This document shows positions 58,010-64,000 of a stretch of DNA of 64,000 nt, in pieces. The translations under genes and the position numbers were made by a program. The stretch is taken from contig JASAOO010003565.1 in assembly GCA_030849075.1 (NCBI GenBank), positions 124,001-188,000 of the forward strand, read 5' to 3'. Under the pieces are notes generated by a model, which did no database searches, was not told the origin of the DNA, and saw only the letters and a program-made list of their open reading frames with translations. The first letter of the stretch is position 1; every line of letters begins with the position of its first letter. Source of the DNA: Zelonia costaricensis (Eukaryota > Euglenozoa > Kinetoplastea > Trypanosomatida > Trypanosomatidae).

Positions 58010-60328
58010 TGTTCGTCACCGCTACCAGACACACATCTCTGCACGACGGGAAGTCGGCCATGACTGAAATAGGGGGTAGGAGAAGGGAAGGAAGGAAGAG
58101 AACAGCGAGGAAGCATCAAACGACCGTACACCACAGCAGAGGCAAACACACACACACGCACAAACAACGAAAAAGAGGTCAAGGAGGGCGCGTGAGAGGC
58201 AGGCGGAAGGTGGAAGACAGAAGGGGAGAGAGGGGACGTGATCACAAAGGAGGGGGAAGGGAAAGGAAACGACCAAGATGAGCCAACTAAACGTCTACAT
58301 CCTACTCGCTGCATCCTCTGCCCCACACAGCTGATAAAGGCAAACAAATTCAACACTCGCTGCGAGAGGAGGTGGGAGGAGGTACTAAGAGGCACAAGAG
58401 TGCCTCGTAGCGCCAGCGTGGCGCAAAGGAGACCATCATTGAAAACAAAAAAGAAGCGAGAGAAGTGGCGCACCACTCTACCGCTACTACAACTACGCGC
58501 GTAATTGCTATTTTTGTTTTTTCTGTAAGTGGGTCCCTCATGTGTCACTTCCCTTTACACGCCTGCTTCTGATGCTTGCCCGTAACAGCTGCAGACGTTG
58601 CATGCGACACTCTGCGGGTGTGATCATCATTCTGTCCGCTTTTGAGGTTTTTGTTTTGAGGTTGGGCTGGGGGCGGGGGTTCGCGCAAACGGTGCTGTCA
58701 TTTCGAGTGCGCAAGTGAGCACCAACCAAAGAAAAGACGGCGGATTAGTGCTGAGGACGGCTCAAGCTGGAGCGCGGAAGGGGGAGCAAGTGCGAGGTGG
58801 GTGAGGGAGGGTGGTGCGGAGCAAAGTTGGTGAGCTCGCGTCTCTCGGGGATGTCTCTGCTGAAGGAGAGAGCAAAAAAGAGCGTAAGAGGCTAACGCAC
58901 ACGTGCACGAGACGCTGCTGTAGCGACATGGGTGCTACCCTTCCTGCTGCCTTGCCGACACCCTCCTGCTGATTCCCTCCAGTCTCCAGCTTCTTTTAAC
59001 CGTCACACACACACACACAAACGTCGTGGGTGCTGAAGAAGAAGAAAGCGACAACTAGAGACCTTCATGAGAAGGGACAGTCACGCGGTGTGCCCGTTTC
59101 GCGGCACCCCGGACCCACACAAACAAAACACGGGGCAGAGGAAACTCAGGAAGACGGAAAGCAAAGAAGAGAACACCCAAAGGAAAAGGTCCAAGCCAAG
59201 ACTGAGAAGGGAACACAAAGAAAACGCGAGCGCAAGGACAGAAAGCAACAGAGTTGGCAAGTGAAGAAAAAAAAGGGGTCACCGTGGAGGAGTACCCGTG
59301 TCGTGCTGCGTCACGTTTGTGTGTGTGCGCGTTGTATGGGTGCGTGTTTGTGTGCGGATGTGCGTTGGCTGAGTTTTGTCTTCTCGTGACGAAAGAAGAG
59401 TGGTGGCGCCTCCGCTTGCAGCCACTCGCCGCGCACGCGCGCGAATGTGCACTGAGTGGGAACGCGGAAGGGAACGCAGCGCGTCTGCTGGAGGCGCTAC
59501 CGCACGGGGGCCACGCGGGGAGGCGCGCGCAAGCACCACCACCACACGACCCACAATTCAGGCAACGCGCAAACCAACGCAACAAGGGAAGGAGAAGAGG
59601 AGGCGCACTTGTCGCAAATGCCCCCTCGCGCAAAGAGGGGGAGGGGAGGAGGAGGAGGAGGGGGGGAGGGGGGAGGGGGGGGCCGGGCGCGACGGGAACG
59701 AGACGGCGACTCCGCCAAATGCCGCGGCGGACGTCTGCGCTGCGCAACGGAGGAAGGGAAGTGGAGAGGTCGGAGAAGAAACTAAACCGTGACGTGCACC
59801 AGCGATTATACAACGTGACAGCGGTAAATGAGAAGAACGAAAAGATGACCACGCGGACGAGCAACGCCAACGCACTTCAGTCGCAAAGCCATCGCGTTGG
59901 TCTGCTAGCGATAAACAAGCAAAGAAAAAGAAAGCGACCACACGCCCTATCACACCCATGCATGCGCACCCCACACAGAAACACAAAAAGAACGCAGATG
60001 CGTGTAGCTTCCCAGAACGCAGCAGCACGGCTGACGGCGAGTCTACCGTCAGAAGGAGACGAGAAGCGGGGGGCCGTGTGCAATGGTCGGCAGTGCCTCC
60101 TTTGTCGGAGCGCGCCACGTGACATGCACACCTCGGTGAGGAGGGGGGCTGAGGCACGCGCGTACATCAGCGGGAACGAGCGTCGCGCCATCTCGAGGCC
60201 ATCACTCCTACACGCGCACACACAACGAATAGGGGGGGAAAGGGGGAGAGTGCGCTTACCCCTCACGGAGAGCGGCAGGACTCATGGTGGTGCTTCCATC
60301 ATGCATCTCAGGCGTCCTGCCTGCCGAC

Positions 60329-62068
60329 TCAAAACCGCGCGAGATTCGACCAGTCATTCTGGTACGCCGCGCTGCTGCTCCCGTTGCCGGTGTGCGACGT
60401 CTGATACGATGCCGAGAACTCCGTGTAGCGGCTCGTGAAGGGCGCGGCCGCCGGCATCGCCGCACCGCCGTTGCCACCGGCGCCGCCACCGCCGCCGCGA
60501 CGGCTGCTCTGGCTGGGCGGCTGGGACGTGCTGCTCGTGCCGTCGTGGGACTTGGCTGCCTGCATCACAATGGACACGACGCGGCGCAGCTTCTCGAGGC
60601 CCTCCTCGCTGTCCTCGTCACAGTCGTCGTCGAAGAGGGAACTGCTAAAGAAGGTGGAGTAGTCCACCGGCTGCGACGCCTTAGCCTGCGTGCTGCGGCG
60701 GTTAGTCACCATCTCCAGCGCGTTGAAGCCGTCCGCCTTGGCGGTGCCGGACGTCGGCGACTCGCCCTCGTCGTCGCTCTTGCGGCTGAAGATGGTGCTG
60801 ATGAAGTTGCGCACATTCGCGGCCGTCCGCGCCTCGTCGCGCTGCGCCTGCCGCGTCACCGGCTCGGCCACAGACAGCGTGAATTCCGTCGACGGCAGCG
60901 GCGACGCCGGCGCCTCGAACGGGGTGGGCAGCCACATCGCCTCCATATCCCCATGCGCGAGGCCCAGAGGCTCCGTGCTCCACGTCGGCGAGGTGGAATG
61001 CACCGGCGTCGGTGCCGCAGCCGGCTTCGCCGCCGCCGCCGTGGTCGCGGAGGCCAGCACCGCCGGCGCTTCCGCCACGGGCTTCAGCAGCGGCGTCACC
61101 GCCGCCTGTGCCTCCTCGCCGACCGGCACGAGGGGGTGCGCGGCGGCGCGGTGCTGCTCACGGCGCACAGGTGGGGCCACGTTAGCGGCCGCGGCCGCCT
61201 CGAGGCTGTTTGCCACCGCAGTGTCGCGCAGCGGGCTCGTCGTGAGCGGCTTCGGCGGCACTGGGACGGCCACGGAGGCCGCGGCCTTGACCGGGGCGGG
61301 AGAGGCCGCGGCGCTCTGCAGCGCGGGGCTGTCCGGCGGCGTGGAGAGGATCGGCGCGGGCGGGGCGTTGCGGAACGCCTCCAGCGTCGGCGCGGTGTTG
61401 CGGAAGCGCGAGGCGAAAGAGAGGTCGCTCCAGAGCGGCTTTGGCGCGCGGTTCGCAACACCGTCGATCGAGACCGGCGGCGCCAGCAGACGCGTGGCAG
61501 CCGAGGCGCTAGACGACGGCGAGGAACCGACCACGGCGATGGCCTTGGGCGGCAGCGGGACGCCGCTGAGGGCGTTCCACGTGTCGCTCCCCAGAGCCAT
61601 GGGCCGCGGCGGCTCGCGGCGTGATGCCGGTGCAATGCTCGCCTCCACCGCGGTGTTGAGCTTGGAGAGGTGCTCGAGCGAAAGCTGCGCGTCCACGGGC
61701 AGGGCCCGCTGCGGCGGCGTGTCGAATGCGTCGAGGGCCCGCGGCGGCGCCGGTGCCACCGGCGCGCTGGTTGGGGCGCGGTAGAACATGCTCAGGAATC
61801 CCTTCTTTGCCGGTACCGCAGCAGCAGCAGCAGAGTCGATGGCTGCCGGGGCCGACATCGCGAGCGACTCCGACGCGACAGGGGCGGGCGGCGCGAGAAC
61901 GGGGCGTGCCGCGGCCACCTGCTGGTTGGCCGAGAAGGACGACATCCAGTCGGGGTTGCCGACGAGGTGCAGGTGGGAGAAGGCGCCCACGCCCGGCGAC
62001 GCGGCGGACTCCATCGGGCGCAGCCCCGCCGAGGGTACGTGGAAGCTCAGATCGTTGCTGGACGGCAT
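60329..62068 (-). CDS. Low-complexity hypothetical protein, 579 residues
   Basis: I do not recognise this protein. It is Ala/Pro/Ser-rich and probably mostly disordered. A few short ordered-looking blocks stand out: GAFSHLHLVGNPDWMSSF (about residues 29-46), KKGFLSMFYRAP (about 90), ARTAANVRNFISTIFSRKSD (about 415) and VDYSTFFSSSLFDDDCDE, followed by EKLRRVVSIVMQAAK (near 500). The tail has an Arg-Arg-Gly5 run and an aromatic C-terminus (YQNDWSNLARF). The start at 62068 is the first ATG after a purine-rich + strand leader. Its downstream flank is 3.5 kb, the only non-zinc-knuckle gene here with such a long one. That would fit a tightly regulated mRNA. Confidence 0.8.
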   Translation of the reverse strand: MPSSNDLSFHVPSAGLRPMESAASPGVGAFSHLHLVGNPDWMSSFSANQQVAAARPVLAPPAPVASESLAMSAPAAIDSAAAAAVPAKKGFLSMFYRAPTSAPVAPAPPRALDAFDTPPQRALPVDAQLSLEHLSKLNTAVEASIAPASRREPPRPMALGSDTWNALSGVPLPPKAIAVVGSSPSSSASAATRLLAPPVSIDGVANRAPKPLWSDLSFASRFRNTAPTLEAFRNAPPAPILSTPPDSPALQSAAASPAPVKAAASVAVPVPPKPLTTSPLRDTAVANSLEAAAAANVAPPVRREQHRAAAHPLVPVGEEAQAAVTPLLKPVAEAPAVLASATTAAAAKPAAAPTPVHSTSPTWSTEPLGLAHGDMEAMWLPTPFEAPASPLPSTEFTLSVAEPVTRQAQRDEARTAANVRNFISTIFSRKSDDEGESPTSGTAKADGFNALEMVTNRRSTQAKASQPVDYSTFFSSSLFDDDCDEDSEEGLEKLRRVVSIVMQAAKSHDGTSSTSQPPSQSSRRGGGGGAGGNGGAAMPAAAPFTSRYTEFSASYQTSHTGNGSSSAAYQNDWSNLARF

Positions 62069-63402
62069 CCGTGAGCGGGGGGAGGGGTGCCGTGGGAGCG
62101 AGGGGAGTGAAAGGGACGGAAACGGGAGAGAGAAGGCACGTGGGGGATGGCTGGTGAGAAAATGAAGCGACAAGTGAGATGCTGTGGGTGCAGCGGAAGG
62201 AGAGCGTACGGCGGCTGAGGTGGGTGGTGGGAGCAGGACGCAGAGAAGCTCAGCGTGCGAGAGCTGAACGTGCACAGGCACCTCGTCGAAAGAGAAGACG
62301 ACGGAGAGAGAGAGAGGAACGGCGAGGAAGGCACAAAACGGAAAAAAAACCAGAGAGAAGGTGCGGGCGAGACTTGGGGGAGGGGTGAGGAGAGTCGAAG
62401 GGAAAGACCAGACAAACGGGGTGCGTGAGAGTCAAGGCACGACAGAGGCAAACGCAGCAGTCAACTGAAGCGAGGCAGATGAAAATCAGAACAAATGAAA
62501 GCAGAAACGGGAAGAGGAGGCGGAGGTGCGGAAAGAAACACACGCGGGCGCCGACGCGCAATTCAAGATGATCCTACGGAAGCGGTGAAAGGCGAGAGGG
62601 AGAGAGGCTCGAGTGCACCTCTGAATGTGTGTGTCTGAGAGAGAGCTGGGGCGCGCAGACGGCGACAGGCTCTCGGCAAGAGTGGATAGCGGGGGTGCGA
62701 CGCGCACTACACAGACAAGCAACGCTCACGTGGAGGACGCCACAAGCTCGCGGCAGCGTACGCGAGGAATGAAAAAAGAAAAGGAGGGGCAGGGAGAGAG
62801 TGCTGGCAAGCAAGATGGATTGCACTACGCCACTACTTCTACGCCGTTGTTGTTGTGCGGTGGTCGGCGCAAAGGGGAGAGGTGGGAGAGATGCAAGAGA
62901 GGAGTGCGGAGTGACTCATCGCCGTGTAGCGCCGAGAAACGCTCCAACCGCACCTGAGGGGGAGGGAGAGGGACTCGACACGCACGTGCACGCATGCGCC
63001 GTGGTGCCGTCAAGACGGGTGTTGTCTTGAAGGCAGTTTCTTTTGCTGTTGCGGTGGCTGCTACCGAGGCTTGTGCCCAGCTCTTCTTTCACTGTTCGTA
63101 GCTCCGGGTTTTTTTTCTCGTTCTTTGCGCACTTGGGTGCGATGCGTGTCGGCCGCGGGAGCGTGTCACGCGCTCGCGATGAAAGCGCGACAGGAGAAGA
63201 AAACACACGGGAAGAAACAGGTGCAGAAGACAAGAATCCCCGCTAAGAATGAATGGGCGCTTCGCGGAGCGGAAGGACAACGGGGAGGGGGGGGCGCGGC
63301 TGAGGACGCAGCCATCACATCTACAGCAGCCACACACACACATACACACAGAGAGAAGGAAATCCCGCAACGACAGGGACGGGACACGAGAGGGAACGTG
63401 GC
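62069..63402. other. Intergenic region, about 1.3 kb
   Basis: Leader of the low-complexity protein gene (+ strand purine-rich at 62285-62405) and 3' UTR of GPI2. No gene seen. Confidence 0.6.
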
Positions 63403-64000
63403 TCAAGCCAGGAAGCCCGAGTTGGCCCATTCCGCCGCAGCAGCGCTGTTCGTCGGCTTCGCCTCATCCCATGGCCCGTTGATCTGCGTCTTGACGCTGC
63501 TGTGGAGGCGGACAAAGAGCCAGGGGATGCCGAACGAGATCATGAGCACCGCCACCGTGTAGAGGACCGCCAGAATCGGGATCTGCGTCAAACAGCCGAT
63601 CGCCAGCCCGACAAGGCCAAAGGTGATAGCGACGTGGGCGGTGAAGGAGTAGTGCTTAATCAGGTGGCGAACAATGGGGGATAGCGAAAAGCACAGGATG
63701 CCGAAGCAGATGAGGGCGCCGCTGGCCAGCGGGCTGGCGATGCGCGAGGCCATGAGCGTCACGCAGCAGATGGCCATGTTGACGGACAGACTTGGGTCAA
63801 AGCTCTGGGTATAGGCGTTGAGGTAGCTGTAGTCGGTCAGCAGCACGTGCAGCGACATGGTCAAGATGGAGAGCGTGACAATGGTGTCGTTGCTGTACGA
63901 CACGGTGAGGGTGCTCAAGATGGGGCTCAGCAGCGTCAGCATTGTGACGAGGCTCACCACCTGCCGGCCGAAGCTCCAGGCGTGGAAGAGCCAGCGCGGC
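63403..64000 (-). CDS. GPI2: GPI2/PIG-C, subunit of the GPI-GlcNAc transferase (5' end beyond window)
   Basis: The C-terminal 198 residues are present; the frame stays open to the window edge, so the start is outside. The segment is strongly hydrophobic with about five membrane spans. It has PIG-C landmarks in order: LLSPILSTLTVSYSNDTI, a Leu-x-Asp-Tyr block, SLSVNMAICCVTLMASRIAS, and the C-terminal INGPWDEA. PIG-C/GPI2 is part of the endoplasmic reticulum complex that adds GlcNAc to phosphatidylinositol, the first step of GPI-anchor synthesis. GPI anchors carry the dominant surface coat of these parasites (for example GP63 and lipophosphoglycan). No frameshift or missing block is visible in the part seen. 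Confidence 0.92.
   Translation of the reverse strand, partial: PRWLFHAWSFGRQVVSLVTMLTLLSPILSTLTVSYSNDTIVTLSILTMSLHVLLTDYSYLNAYTQSFDPSLSVNMAICCVTLMASRIASPLASGALICFGILCFSLSPIVRHLIKHYSFTAHVAITFGLVGLAIGCLTQIPILAVLYTVAVLMISFGIPWLFVRLHSSVKTQINGPWDEAKPTNSAAAAEWANSGFLA

Larger units (their letters stand above)
56879..60328. other. 3.5-kb gene desert downstream of the low-complexity protein gene
   Basis: No convincing gene. It contains a GT run next to the ATP23 leader (56931-56956), a 14-G run (57996-58009), purine-rich blocks (57780-58260, 59030-59270, 59580-59760), and a stretch of ordinary complexity at 58490-58740. It probably holds the 3' UTR of the gene ending at 60329. Confidence 0.6.

Noticed and set aside
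58590..58660. C-box-like ATGATGA on the minus strand as a C/D snoRNA
   Set aside because: No properly placed D box with flanking complementarity could be seen.
59254..60438. 394-codon + strand frame
   Set aside because: Opposite to the direction of every real gene, runs into the end of the minus gene at 60329, and is low-complexity.
60284..61624. 446-codon + strand frame
   Set aside because: Antisense shadow of the 579-residue gene.
1..64000. tRNA, rRNA or a transcription strand-switch region
   Set aside because: No cloverleaf or B-box pattern was recognised, and all supported genes are on one strand with no change of direction.

Overview
The window is nuclear DNA of a trypanosomatid (Kinetoplastea), most likely a Leishmaniinae member of the Leishmania/Crithidia/Leptomonas group. 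The signs are 14 intronless genes all on the minus strand with no strand switch (one polycistronic transcription unit read from 64000 towards 1), G/C-rich third codon positions, and long polypurine runs on the + strand just upstream of start codons. On the transcribed strand these runs are the polypyrimidine tracts that direct spliced-leader trans-splicing. The window also encodes family-specific proteins (UMSBP, HEXBP). The gene order resembles what I recall of a Leishmania chromosome 36 segment (proteasome alpha, zinc-knuckle genes, clathrin heavy chain, proteasome beta5), but I could not check this. Genus cannot be resolved.

In transcription order (high to low coordinates): GPI2/PIG-C (truncated by the window end); a low-complexity protein of unknown function; the mitochondrial metalloprotease ATP23; a large protein with IQ-like motifs; a probable queuosine-salvage glycosylase (QNG1/DUF2419); an RsuA/RluB-type pseudouridine synthase homologue with a mitochondrial-type N-terminus and no catalytic Asp; 20S proteasome beta5; HEXBP with nine CCHC knuckles; a six-knuckle CCHC protein; clathrin heavy chain; two near-identical five-knuckle UMSBP genes; 20S proteasome alpha6; a 101-residue protein of unknown function; an SCC3/STAG cohesin subunit; and a giant WD-repeat protein with Sfi1-like Trp-rich helices.

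The most striking organisation is the 19.8-43.9 kb segment. Four CCHC zinc-knuckle nucleic-acid-binding genes lie there, interrupted only by clathrin heavy chain. Each is followed by 3.7-5.9 kb without a convincing gene, whereas most other genes in the window are followed by 0.7-2.5 kb. These deserts contain dinucleotide tracts, homopolymer runs and several strong inverted repeats, and would fit very long regulated 3' UTRs.

Trypanosomatid genes in one unit are co-transcribed without being functionally related, so neighbourhood here says little about function except for the related zinc-knuckle genes. No tRNA, rRNA, CRISPR or intact transposon was recognised. All coordinates, motifs and flank lengths come from the sequence; family assignments come from recognisable motifs without database searches.
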